From Candidatus Omnitrophota bacterium (GTDB taxonomy: Bacteria > Omnitrophota > Gorgyraeia > Aquiviventales > Aquiviventaceae), in contig JACQWM010000062.1 of the NCBI GenBank assembly GCA_016209275.1, positions 1-33,554 on the forward strand: 33,554 nucleotides of DNA. Reading direction: 5' to 3'. Shown here one piece after another: positions 14,751 through 22,947 of this stretch (position 1 is its first letter; each line of letters begins with the position of its first letter). The translations under genes and the position numbers were made by a program. Under the pieces are notes generated by a model. It saw only the letters and a list, made by a program, of their open reading frames with translations. It was not told where the DNA came from and searched no databases.

Positions 14751-15959
14751 TCAGGTTTGGGGCTGAAAGATAAAGCGGCCGTCTTTGTCGGTGTAGGTGC
14801 CGACCTCGACAAATGAGCCGTTCTTGACGGTGACGAGGCCGATGTCGCGGATAAGCGTATCGCCCTTCTCATCGAAATTCTGCGTGCCGAAAATGCCGGG
14901 AAAATCCTTGAGCGTTTTCATGGCGGCCAACACCGCGGCGCGGTCTTTCTTGCCCGCGGCGCGAATGGCCCAAATCGCCATGTTGGTCGCTTCATAGGCA
15001 TACGACGAATAGGCGCCGACCGGGCCGAATTTCGCTTCAAAAGCCTTCACGAACGCCTGCGCGGTCGGGATGCGATGAATATCGGCTCCTAATTTGGTCA
15101 AATAGACGCCCTCGGCCGCTTGGGGAGTGGCGAGATGGATGAGCTCCGCATCGAAGAGGCCATCACCGCCCATAAACTGGCTGGTGATGCCGAGCTCGGC
15201 CCGCTGTTTAATCAATAACGCCCCCTGCGGATACATGCCGGCGAAAAAGATCAGATCCGGATTCAACGACTTGATTTTTGTCAGCAACGGCACGAAATCC
15301 TTGTCTTCTTGCGAAATGCCCTCATGGCCGATGATTTCCATCTGCACCGTGCTGGCTTTCTTGATGAACTCATTTGCCAAACCGCGGCCATAGGTCGTCA
15401 TGTCATCCAAGAGGAAGACCCGTTTGGCCTGCAGCTGCTCAGCGGCGAAGCTGGCCGCGGCCGGCCCTTGCAGATCGTCGGTGGGGCAGGTCCGGAAAAA
15501 GTTCTCGAAGCCTTGCCGGGAAATCTGCGGATTCGACGACACGGGACAGATTTGCAGCATCCAGGCCTGATGATAGACCGCCGAGGCCGGCATCGTGCAG
15601 GAGGAGTTCAGATGGCCAACGATCACGACCACATCCGAATCGGAGACGAGCCGCTTCGCGGCCGCCACGGTCTGCGTGGGGCTATGCTGATCATCCAGCG
15701 CTTCCAGGCGCAGGGTGTACCCTGGCAAAATCGGACCGCGCGCATTGGCCTGCTCGACCGCGAGCTGCGCGCCATGCATCATGTCTTGCCCTTCCATGGC
15801 TTGATCGCCGGTGAGCGGGCCGACAAAGCCGATCTTGATGACGGGCTCAGGCTTACCGCAGCCGGCCGCGAGCAGGAGAAGAAGAGTCATGGGGACGGTT
15901 CTCTTTTTCAACGAAAAAGAGAACCGTCCCCAGCGTCTAGCTCGTTGACTCAGACGCAT
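14751..15959 (-). CDS. livK: Branched-chain amino-acid-type substrate-binding lipoprotein (LivK/LivJ family)
   Basis: A periplasmic-binding-protein type 1 receptor, 402 residues from the ATG at 15959. A lipobox (LAAGC, Cys34 with this start) follows the hydrophobic run MTLLLLL, and the mature part opens with IKIGFVGPLTGD as in LivK-type receptors. Two possible starts exist. An ATG at 15890 would give a signal peptide of only ten residues before the Cys and no basic residues. The ATG at 15959, inside the end of hppA, adds a basic N-region (LKKRT) and is favoured. The extra codons are largely supplied by a palindromic repeat. The ligand may be a branched-chain amino acid or a related compound. 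Confidence 0.82.
   Translation of the reverse strand: MRLSQRARRWGRFSFSLKKRTVPMTLLLLLAAGCGKPEPVIKIGFVGPLTGDQAMEGQDMMHGAQLAVEQANARGPILPGYTLRLEALDDQHSPTQTVAAAKRLVSDSDVVVIVGHLNSSCTMPASAVYHQAWMLQICPVSSNPQISRQGFENFFRTCPTDDLQGPAAASFAAEQLQAKRVFLLDDMTTYGRGLANEFIKKASTVQMEIIGHEGISQEDKDFVPLLTKIKSLNPDLIFFAGMYPQGALLIKQRAELGITSQFMGGDGLFDAELIHLATPQAAEGVYLTKLGADIHRIPTAQAFVKAFEAKFGPVGAYSSYAYEATNMAIWAIRAAGKKDRAAVLAAMKTLKDFPGIFGTQNFDEKGDTLIRDIGLVTVKNGSFVEVGTYTDKDGRFIFQPQT
15890..15932 (-). repeat. 43-bp GGGGACGGTTCTC palindrome at the livK 5' end
   Basis: Two perfect 20-bp arms (TGGGGACGGTTCTCTTTTTC) surround AAC. It begins 4 nt after the hppA stop codon and abuts the inner livK ATG. From memory, GGGGACGGTTCTC-type sequences are dispersed in many genomes of uncultivated and deltaproteobacterial lineages; I cannot verify that here. 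It differs from the GATATC palindromes. Confidence 0.85.
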
Positions 15960-18222
15960 GGTCAATCGCCGCTTGCCACTTCAGCGCCTCGGGCGATTCC
16001 TGTTTGCTCTGATAGATGACGAAGCCGAGGACGATCACACACACCAACACGACGAGCCAGATCACCGCCGAGGGCTGCTCCGCTTTGACAACAAACGGCA
16101 GGATGAGCAAGCTCACGAGATTCATCACTTTGATGAGCGGATTCAGCGCAGGCCCAGCCGTATCTTTCAGCGGATCCCCAACGGTATCGCCGGTGATCGA
16201 GGCCTTATGGGCTTCCGAGCCTTTGCCGCCGTAGTGGCCGTCTTCCACAAATTTCTTCGCGTTATCCCACGCCCCGCCGGCATTGGCCATGAAGACCGCC
16301 AGCAGCTGCCCGGAGAGGATGATGCCCGCAAGAAATCCCCCCAGCGCTTCCTTATGGAGCAGCAGCCCGACGACGATCGGCATCAACACCGCCAGCAACC
16401 CAGGACCGATCAGCTCCCGCTGGGCTTCGGCCGTGCAGATGGAGACCACGCGGCCGTAATCCGGCGTTTTCGTGCCGTCCCAAATCGCTTTATCTTTGAA
16501 TTGCAGCCGCACTTCCTGCACGATCAAAAACGCCGCCCGGCCGACGGCGCGGATCGTCATCGAGCTGAACAGAAACGGCACCGCCCCGCCGATGAGAAAG
16601 CCGATGAAGACGATCGGTTCGGAAATGGACAGGCGAGAGGCGATCTGCTCGTAGGTGGCACCGGAAAATTTCGCCGCGTCGGTGATGAAGGCGTTGAACA
16701 GCGACACCGCCGCGATCACGGCCGAGCCGATGGCGATCCCCTTCGTGATGGCTTTCGTCGTGTTGCCGCACGCATCCAGATCGGCCAGGGTTTGCCGAGC
16801 CTTTTTATCCAGATGCGCCATTTCGCCGATGCCGTTGGCGTTATCCGCCACCGGCCCGAAGACGTCCATCGAAATATTGTTGCCGGTTAAGGTCAGCATC
16901 CCGATGCCGCACATCGCGACCCCGTAGGCAATGTACGTGGGATTCGTCCCGGCATAGATGAGGAAGGATGCGAAGACCGCCAGCGCAATGACGAGAATCG
17001 ACCACACGCTGCTTTCATAGCCAACCGAAATACCGGTGATGATCGTCGTGGCATGGCCGGTCTGGGTGGAGCGCGCCACGGATTGCACCGGTGGCTTTTC
17101 CGGTGCGGTGAAGTAATCCGTCAAATAGTTGATGGCAATCGCCAGCAAGATCCCGATCAATGTGGTCCACACCGGCCGCATATCCAAACCAGCCACTCCG
17201 AAACTGATCCATCCCGGCAGCGCTACGGCCTCAGGAAAACGCAAATAGTAGAAGCCGACGACGCAAAAACCGATGATCGAGACCGCGGCCGACACTGCAA
17301 AGCCGGTGTGGATGGCCTTCATGGCGGCCCGGGCTTCTTCCGTCGTCCGCACCAGGTAGGTGCCGATAATGGAGCTGACGACGCCGATGGCGCGGACCAG
17401 CAGCGGAAAGATCACGCCCTTATGGCCGAAGGATGCCCAGCCGAGGATCATGGCTGAAACGATGGTGACCTCATATGATTCGAAAATATCCGCGGCCATG
17501 CCAGCACAGTCGCCGACGTTATCGCCCACGTTATCAGCAATGGTTGCCGCGTTGCGGGGATCATCCTCCGGGATGTTATGCTCAAGCTTCCCGACAAGAT
17601 CCGCCCCGACATCAGCCGCCTTGGTGTAGATCCCGCCGCCCACGCGCATGAACAACGCCAGCAGCGTGCCGCCAAAGCCAAAACCGAGGAGCACCTCGTA
17701 CGCCTTCTCGCCATAGACCATGAAGATCAACGTGCCGCCCAGCAGCCCAAGCCCGTCGGTGAGCATGCCGGTGATCGTGCCGGTGCGATACGCGATCTTC
17801 AGCGCCTCGGCAAAGCTGGTGCGAGCGGCCGCGGCCACGCGCACGTTGCCCTGCACCGCCATGTTCATGCCGATGAAACCTACAGTCGCAGAAAAAATTG
17901 AGCCCATCAAAAACGCGCAGGCGCGGCCGACGGCGATCGAGGTCTCCCCGGCGGTGAAGTACAGCAGCCCCGTCAAGACCAAGATCAGCAGCGCAATCGC
18001 CTTGAATTGGCGCTGCAGATACGCATTCGCCCCCAGGCGGATCGCGCCGCTGATGCGCTTCATCGCCTCGGTCCCCTGATCTTTGCTGAGCATCTGCCCG
18101 ACGAGCAGGCCGGCGTAGAGCAAGCCAGCCACCGCCACCAGCAGCACCACGAACAGCGCGATCCGCTCCCAGAAGGTGAAATTGGGATCGGCGATCACCG
18201 AATAGGAGAATAACGACGCCAT
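15937..18222 (-). CDS. hppA: Membrane-bound pyrophosphatase, K+-independent H+-pump type
   Basis: A 761-residue, about 16-helix membrane pyrophosphatase that couples PPi hydrolysis to ion export. The active-site blocks DVGADLVGKLEHNIPEDDPR and DNVGDNVGDCAGMAADIFES are both present. In the cation-specificity motif the sequence is GNTTKAITKG. Lys and Thr at these positions mark the K+-independent, proton-pumping subfamily, whereas K+-dependent enzymes have Ala there. The start at 18222 is preceded by GAAGG at 7 nt; an upstream extension is not conserved. It follows the DUF502 and phoU genes and overlaps the livK start. Its Pi product and its place at the end of the phosphate block suggest a link to phosphate economy. 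Confidence 0.94.
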   Translation of the reverse strand: MASLFSYSVIADPNFTFWERIALFVVLLVAVAGLLYAGLLVGQMLSKDQGTEAMKRISGAIRLGANAYLQRQFKAIALLILVLTGLLYFTAGETSIAVGRACAFLMGSIFSATVGFIGMNMAVQGNVRVAAAARTSFAEALKIAYRTGTITGMLTDGLGLLGGTLIFMVYGEKAYEVLLGFGFGGTLLALFMRVGGGIYTKAADVGADLVGKLEHNIPEDDPRNAATIADNVGDNVGDCAGMAADIFESYEVTIVSAMILGWASFGHKGVIFPLLVRAIGVVSSIIGTYLVRTTEEARAAMKAIHTGFAVSAAVSIIGFCVVGFYYLRFPEAVALPGWISFGVAGLDMRPVWTTLIGILLAIAINYLTDYFTAPEKPPVQSVARSTQTGHATTIITGISVGYESSVWSILVIALAVFASFLIYAGTNPTYIAYGVAMCGIGMLTLTGNNISMDVFGPVADNANGIGEMAHLDKKARQTLADLDACGNTTKAITKGIAIGSAVIAAVSLFNAFITDAAKFSGATYEQIASRLSISEPIVFIGFLIGGAVPFLFSSMTIRAVGRAAFLIVQEVRLQFKDKAIWDGTKTPDYGRVVSICTAEAQRELIGPGLLAVLMPIVVGLLLHKEALGGFLAGIILSGQLLAVFMANAGGAWDNAKKFVEDGHYGGKGSEAHKASITGDTVGDPLKDTAGPALNPLIKVMNLVSLLILPFVVKAEQPSAVIWLVVLVCVIVLGFVIYQSKQESPEALKWQAAIDHASESTS

Positions 18223-18235
18223 CACGATGCCTTCG

Positions 18236-18904
18236 CTACGGTGCGGATTTCCGGCTCGATTCAAGAGGGGGGGCGACGACACCGCCGGACAAGATCAGCT
18301 TCATCGCGTCTTCCACGGACATGGTCAGGGGAATCACGTCTTTCTCGCGGAGAAAGATGATGGGGCCGGTCACGGGCGAGGGGGGTGTCGGGATCAGCAC
18401 GGTCACCAGCGTCTCCGGCGCCCCGGTGACAGACGTGGTGGTCTCATTGGTGACGAAGGCGATGGAAAACGAGCCGAGCCTGGGCCACTCCACCAAGACG
18501 ACATGGCGGAAGGCCGCCTGCCCCTTGCCTTCCTCTTTGAAGAGGAATTGCGCGAGCTGTTTGGCCGCCGGATAGATTTTCTTGATGATCGGCAGCCGCA
18601 CGAGCCAGGCCTCAAGGGTGTGGAAGATGACGCGCCCCACGACGTGAACGGAGAGCACGCCCACCAGCAGAATGATCAGGAGGGTGACCAAGAGGCCAAG
18701 CCCGGGGATCGCATACGGGAGATACTGTCCTAAGAATTGGTCGGAAAATCTGAAGATGATTTTCACGACCCACGCGGTCACCGCCACGGGGAATAACGTC
18801 GCGAGTCCGGTGATGAAGTAGCGGCGGATGGCCAGGCCGACACGGCGCGAGAAGGACGCTGAGGGCCCTGGGTTGGGAGCGCTGGGCTTCGGAAGGTCAG
18901 GCAT
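18236..18904 (-). CDS. DUF502-family membrane protein
   Basis: A 222-residue protein of the DUF502 family. The order is a proline-rich N-terminus, a first membrane helix (RRYFITGLATLFPVAVTAWV, about 26-45), a second helix (about 70-92) and a conserved soluble tail with PIIKKIYPAAKQLAQFLF and the GSFSIAFVTNET region. The function of the family is unknown. The ATG at 18904 was taken over an upstream TTG; neither has a clear ribosome-binding site, so the exact N-terminus is uncertain. It lies between phoU and hppA, 13 bp from hppA, and is probably cotranscribed with both. Confidence 0.82.
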   Translation of the reverse strand: MPDLPKPSAPNPGPSASFSRRVGLAIRRYFITGLATLFPVAVTAWVVKIIFRFSDQFLGQYLPYAIPGLGLLVTLLIILLVGVLSVHVVGRVIFHTLEAWLVRLPIIKKIYPAAKQLAQFLFKEEGKGQAAFRHVVLVEWPRLGSFSIAFVTNETTTSVTGAPETLVTVLIPTPPSPVTGPIIFLREKDVIPLTMSVEDAMKLILSGGVVAPPLESSRKSAP

Positions 18905-18955
18905 CGGATCGTGGGACAATGCTACCGTGCCGTCGGCAATTCGTCAACAAGCTTC

Positions 18956-19627
18956 CTAGGCAGGGGTGCGGTCTTGGGCATGGTGCTTGATGTTCTTGCC
19001 CTGCGCCATGTAGATCACGTCTTCGGCCACATTGGTGGCGTGGTCGGCGATGCGTTCGATATGCCGGGAGACGAGAATGAGATTCACCGAACGCGTGATG
19101 GCTTTGGGATCCTCCATCATGTAGGTCAGCAACTCACGGAAGATTTGATCGTCATACTGATCCACCTCGTCGTCGCGCTCGCAGACCGATTGGGCGAGCG
19201 CCGCGTCCTGCCGGACGAACGCATCCAGGCTGTCTTTCACCATCTGCTGGGCCACCTCGGCCATGCGCGGGATATCGATGAGGGGCTTGAGCAGCGGCTC
19301 TTTCAAGAGCTCCAGCGTCCGCTCGGCGATGTTGACCGCCTGATCGCCCATGCGCTCCAAATCATTATTAATTTTCAACGCCATGGCGATAAACCGCAGA
19401 TCCTTCGCCTCCGGCTGGTAGAGCGCCATCGTGCGCAGGCACAGCTCGTCAATCTCGATTTCCAGCTGATTGATCGCGCCATCCGAGGCGATCACCTGCC
19501 GTGCCATGTCCGCGTCGCGCTTGACCAGCGCCTTCACCGACAGCCCGATCGCCGCCTCGGCCAACCCGGCCATGCGCACCAACTCATCCTTCAACCGTTG
19601 CAGTTCGACATCCACGTGCCGTTGCAT
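18956..19627 (-). CDS. phoU: Phosphate transport regulator PhoU
   Basis: A 223-residue, all-helical protein with two PhoU three-helix repeats. The metal-binding signature RFIAMALKINNDLERMGDQAVNI is in the first repeat and its equivalent SVNLILVSRHIERIADHATNV in the second. PhoU links the Pst transporter to the PhoR kinase and lowers Pho signalling when phosphate is plentiful. The ATG at 19627 has a strong GGGAGGTGA site. It is the last classical Pho gene of the block and lies 22 bp after ppx. Confidence 0.93.
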   Translation of the reverse strand: MQRHVDVELQRLKDELVRMAGLAEAAIGLSVKALVKRDADMARQVIASDGAINQLEIEIDELCLRTMALYQPEAKDLRFIAMALKINNDLERMGDQAVNIAERTLELLKEPLLKPLIDIPRMAEVAQQMVKDSLDAFVRQDAALAQSVCERDDEVDQYDDQIFRELLTYMMEDPKAITRSVNLILVSRHIERIADHATNVAEDVIYMAQGKNIKHHAQDRTPA

Positions 19628-19649
19628 GGCTCTCACCTCCCCCTTCAGT

Positions 19650-20528
19650 CTATCGAATGAGCAACCCTTCACGCAATGATCCCGGCGCAAACCGCAAGCG
19701 CCCAACGCCCCAGCGCTGCATCCACGCCAGGAGGGTGACGCTGGTGGCCAGCAAGAGGTCCTGGCGCCGCGGGTCGATGCCCGGAATCCGACGGCGCTGC
19801 GCGGCTGTCGACCGGCTCAGCCAAGCCGAAAAGCGCTGCAATGACGCGTGCGTCATCGGCCGATCCGAAGACCGCCTCACGGCGATGATCACTTGGCGGA
19901 TCAATCCTGAGCTGCCGAGGGCTTCGCGCCACCTCCTCCGGCACGGCGAGCGGCGCAGCCCGGCCCAGCGCTGCCGAACATGCCGCGCCAACGCCTCCAC
20001 GTCCTCTGCCTGAGCCGGATCGTGCGCAAGAAAGCGTTGGGTCAGGCGGCTGCTGCCGAGCGGCACGCTCGACGCTGCGGCCAGCCGACGCGCCGACCCG
20101 CACATGACTTGCGCGCTGCCGCCGCCGATCGTCACCATGAGCGCCTGCCCGCGGAATCGATTCAGGAACATCGCTCCGCGGAAAATCAGCCGCGCCTCCT
20201 CTTCGCCGGAAATGATGCGCAACGGAATGCCGCATCGCCGCCGAACGACGCGCACAAAAGCGCGGCCATTGGAGGCGTCGCGGACGGCGCTGGTGGCCAC
20301 GGCGTCAATGCGGGCCACGCGATCGCGCGCAAGCCGCTTGGCATAGCGTTGCAACACCGCCAGCGCCCGCGACTGAGCCGCCATCGTCAATCGATTGCGC
20401 ACCAGCCCTCCGTCGCCGAGACGAACCAAGGCCTGCTCATGCTTCAGCATCCGCACCTGCCGCCCGGTGCGTTCGGCCACCACCAGATGGATGGCATTGG
20501 TGCCCACATCAATCACGCCGATTCTCAT
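19650..20528 (-). CDS. ppx: Exopolyphosphatase / guanosine-pentaphosphatase (Ppx/GppA) family
   Basis: A 292-residue protein of the Ppx/GppA phosphatase family (ASKHA fold) without the C-terminal HD-like domain of longer Ppx enzymes. Visible motifs are GVIDVGTNAIHLVV (4-17), TSAVRDASNG, ISGEEEARLIFRGA and the phosphate-binding IGGGSA. It would remove terminal phosphates from polyphosphate or the gamma/5' phosphate of pppGpp; sequence does not decide which. Its place between pstB and phoU supports polyphosphate hydrolysis as a route to Pi. The C-terminal part is unusually Arg-rich. Confidence 0.85.
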   Translation of the reverse strand: MRIGVIDVGTNAIHLVVAERTGRQVRMLKHEQALVRLGDGGLVRNRLTMAAQSRALAVLQRYAKRLARDRVARIDAVATSAVRDASNGRAFVRVVRRRCGIPLRIISGEEEARLIFRGAMFLNRFRGQALMVTIGGGSAQVMCGSARRLAAASSVPLGSSRLTQRFLAHDPAQAEDVEALARHVRQRWAGLRRSPCRRRWREALGSSGLIRQVIIAVRRSSDRPMTHASLQRFSAWLSRSTAAQRRRIPGIDPRRQDLLLATSVTLLAWMQRWGVGRLRFAPGSLREGLLIR

Positions 20529-20577
20529 CAGGGCGATCCATGACTATTCATCGCTCAGCACCACATTCCAAATGGTT

Positions 20578-21333
20578 TCATCCAAATCGCCCGGTGATGT
20601 AGTCTTCGGTGCGCTGATCATGCGGGGCCGTAAACATCTGCTCGGTTCGTCCGAATTCAATCAGCTCCCCGAGGAGCAAAAACCCCGCCATGTCCGACAC
20701 GCGAGCCGCCTGCTGCATATTATGCGTCACGATGACAATCGTGTAGCGGGCTTTCAGCTCATGGATGAGCTCTTCCACGCGCGCCGTCGCCACAGGATCC
20801 AGCGCTGAGCACGGCTCATCCATCAAGAGCACTTCCGGGGTGACGGCCAGCAGACGCGCAATGCACAACCGCTGCTGCTGCTCCAAGGACAACCGCAGGG
20901 CGGAGGTGCGCAAGCGATCTTTCAACTCATGCCAAAGCGCCACGGACTGCAGGCTGCGTTCGACGACCTGCTCAATCCCGCGGCCATTCGCCAATCCATG
21001 AATGCGCAGGCCGAAGGCGATATTTTCAAACACCGACAGCGGAAACGGATTCGGCCGCTGAAACACCATGCCCACGCGCTTGCGCAGGCTGACGAGCGAC
21101 ACCGCGGAGTCCATGATGTCCTGGCCGTCCAGCAAGATGCGGCCGGTCACCCGCGCGCTGTCGATGAGCTCATTCATCCGGTTGAGGCACCGGAGCAGCG
21201 ACGACTTGCCGCAGCCTGATGGGCCGATCATGGCGGTGACCTGCCTCGGCGCAATGGCCATCCGCACGCCTTTGAGGGCGTGGAAATCATCATAAAACAG
21301 ATCCAGCCCCTCCACCAGCATCTTCGGCTCCAT
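20578..21333 (-). CDS. pstB: Phosphate ABC transporter ATPase PstB, copy 2 (degenerate signature motif)
   Basis: A 251-residue PstB-type ATPase. Walker A is GPSGCGKSS (37-45), the Q-loop is intact ([10 protein letters not shown]92), Walker B is VLLMDEP with catalytic E173, and the H-switch is intact ([14 protein letters not shown]204). The ABC signature, normally LSGGQQQR, reads LSLEQQQR (148-155), so both Gly residues are lost. Because the signature of one subunit completes the ATP site of its partner, this copy should be poor at activating a partner. It starts 1 nt after the pstB copy 1 stop. A longer in-frame upstream region overlaps that gene and is not conserved PstB sequence. Confidence 0.92.
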   Translation of the reverse strand: MEPKMLVEGLDLFYDDFHALKGVRMAIAPRQVTAMIGPSGCGKSSLLRCLNRMNELIDSARVTGRILLDGQDIMDSAVSLVSLRKRVGMVFQRPNPFPLSVFENIAFGLRIHGLANGRGIEQVVERSLQSVALWHELKDRLRTSALRLSLEQQQRLCIARLLAVTPEVLLMDEPCSALDPVATARVEELIHELKARYTIVIVTHNMQQAARVSDMAGFLLLGELIEFGRTEQMFTAPHDQRTEDYITGRFG

Positions 21334-21334
21334 G

Positions 21335-22093
21335 TTAGCCGAAGCGCCCGGTGATGTAGTCGTTCGTGCGCTGATCATGCGGGGCGGTGAACATGAGATC
21401 CGTCCGATCCAGCTCAATGAGCTCCCCGCCCAAGAAAAACGCCACCCGATCGGAGACCCGCGCAGCCTGTTTGGTATTGTTGGTCACCAGCACGATCGTA
21501 TACTGGGCCTTGAGCTGCACCATCGTCTCTTCCACTTTGGCCGTCGAGATCGGATCGAGTCCTGAGCATGGCTCATCGAAGAGGATCACCTCGGGCTCCA
21601 TCGCCAGCGTGCGGGCGATGCACAGCCGCTGCTGCTGGCCGCCGGAGAGTTTCATCGCCGGACGCTTCAGCCGATCCTTCACTTCATCCCACAGCGACGC
21701 CGCCTTCAGGCTGCGCTCGGCAAGCGCGGCCAAATCGCTGCGGCTGTGCGTCCCGCGCAGCCGGGGCCCGTACGTCACATTCTCCTCAATGGACATCGGC
21801 AGCGGCAGCGGCAGCGCAAACACAATGCCGACCCGCCGACGGACGGATTGACTGTCAAGATCGCGGTACAGATCCTTTCCCTCCAATGACATCCGGCCTT
21901 GATAGCGAAAGACGGGGTTCAGTTCGTTCATGCGATTCAGGCTGCGTAAGAACGAGGTCTTGCCGCTATTCGCCGGGCCGATGACGCCGAGAATCTCGTG
22001 CGGGTGAATGTCCAGCGTCACCGACTTCAGCGCATGAATCGGCCCATACCAGACCGACCACTCGTGCGCAGAAATTTTCGTCGGGTTCACCAT
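21335..22093 (-). CDS. pstB: Phosphate ABC transporter ATPase PstB, copy 1 (degenerate Q-loop and H-switch)
   Basis: A 252-residue PstB-type ATPase. Walker A is GPANSGKTS (39-47), the signature is canonical (LSGGQQQR, 149-156), and Walker B is VILFDEP with E174. The Q-loop is altered: [10 protein letters not shown] (92-101) replaces the usual FQRPNPFP, with Ala93 where Gln is expected, the six following residues being encoded by three exact CTGCCG units (21797-21814). The H-switch reads [13 protein letters not shown], with Asn205 in place of His. Such sites bind ATP but normally hydrolyse it poorly. It overlaps pstA by 7 bp and precedes a second pstB. Confidence 0.92.
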   Translation of the reverse strand: MVNPTKISAHEWSVWYGPIHALKSVTLDIHPHEILGVIGPANSGKTSFLRSLNRMNELNPVFRYQGRMSLEGKDLYRDLDSQSVRRRVGIVFALPLPLPMSIEENVTYGPRLRGTHSRSDLAALAERSLKAASLWDEVKDRLKRPAMKLSGGQQQRLCIARTLAMEPEVILFDEPCSGLDPISTAKVEETMVQLKAQYTIVLVTNNTKQAARVSDRVAFFLGGELIELDRTDLMFTAPHDQRTNDYITGRFG

Positions 22094-22947
22094 TGGCGCT
22101 TCCGGCGGAAGTGAATCCGCAGCACAATCGCCAACATATTCAATGACAACACGAGCATGAGCAAGACCAGCGCCGTGCCATAGCGCTGCATGATCGGGAT
22201 GTTCGGAATTTGCGTTGAGATCACATAGAGGTGATACGGCAGCGCCATGGCTTGATCAAAAATCGACCGGGGCAGGCGCGGCAAGTAAAATGCCGCGACG
22301 GTAAACAGGATTGGAGCCGTTTCGCCCGCGGCTCGGCCGATGCCAAGAATCGTCCCTGTCATGATGCCGGGAACCGCATTGGGCAACACCGCATGGCGGA
22401 TCGTTTGCCAGCGGCTGGCCCCGAGCGAGAGGCTGACTTCGCGAAAACTTTGCGGCACGCTGCGCAACGCCTCTTCCGTCGCGGTGATGATGACGGGCAA
22501 AATCATGATGGCCAGGGTCAGCGCGCCCGACAGCAGGGATGTTCCAAATCGGCAGAAGACCACAAACAGCCCTAAGCCGAAGAGTCCATAGACCACAGAG
22601 GGAACGCCAGCCAGGTTGATGATGGCCAACCGCACAAGGCGCGTGAGCCAATTATTTGCCGCGTATTCGTTGAGATAAATCGCCGCGAGGACCCCCATGG
22701 GCAACGCAAAGATAATCGTCAGACCCACCAACTCCAGCGTGCCAATAATCGCCGGAAAAATGCCGCCGGCGCGCATGCCCTGCGTGGGCATCGTCGTGAG
22801 GAACGACCAGGAGAGGGCTCCCGCGCCATGCCACATGATCATCCCGATGATGATCGCCACCGGCAGGACGATGAGCACTGTCGTCGCAAACAGGAGGCTG
22901 AAGGCCAGCCGCTGAACCTCCATTGCCCGACGCCACGGCTCCGCCAT
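22087..22947 (-). CDS. pstA: Phosphate ABC transporter permease PstA
   Basis: A 286-residue, six-helix ABC permease. The cytoplasmic EAA loop that contacts the ATPase is visible as SFREVSLSLGASRWQTIRHA. GRAAGETAPILFTVAAFYLP near residue 220 is typical of PstA. It forms the phosphate channel with PstC. The start overlaps the pstC stop by 1 nt (TGATG), and the stop overlaps pstB copy 1 by 7 bp. Confidence 0.93.
   Translation of the reverse strand: MAEPWRRAMEVQRLAFSLLFATTVLIVLPVAIIIGMIMWHGAGALSWSFLTTMPTQGMRAGGIFPAIIGTLELVGLTIIFALPMGVLAAIYLNEYAANNWLTRLVRLAIINLAGVPSVVYGLFGLGLFVVFCRFGTSLLSGALTLAIMILPVIITATEEALRSVPQSFREVSLSLGASRWQTIRHAVLPNAVPGIMTGTILGIGRAAGETAPILFTVAAFYLPRLPRSIFDQAMALPYHLYVISTQIPNIPIMQRYGTALVLLMLVLSLNMLAIVLRIHFRRKRQW

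Noticed and set aside
20578-21417. PstB copy 2 considered a decaying pseudogene or frameshifted
   Set aside because: The frame is intact at full PstB length, with Walker A, Q-loop, Walker B, D-loop and H-switch conserved; only the signature is changed, without an indel.
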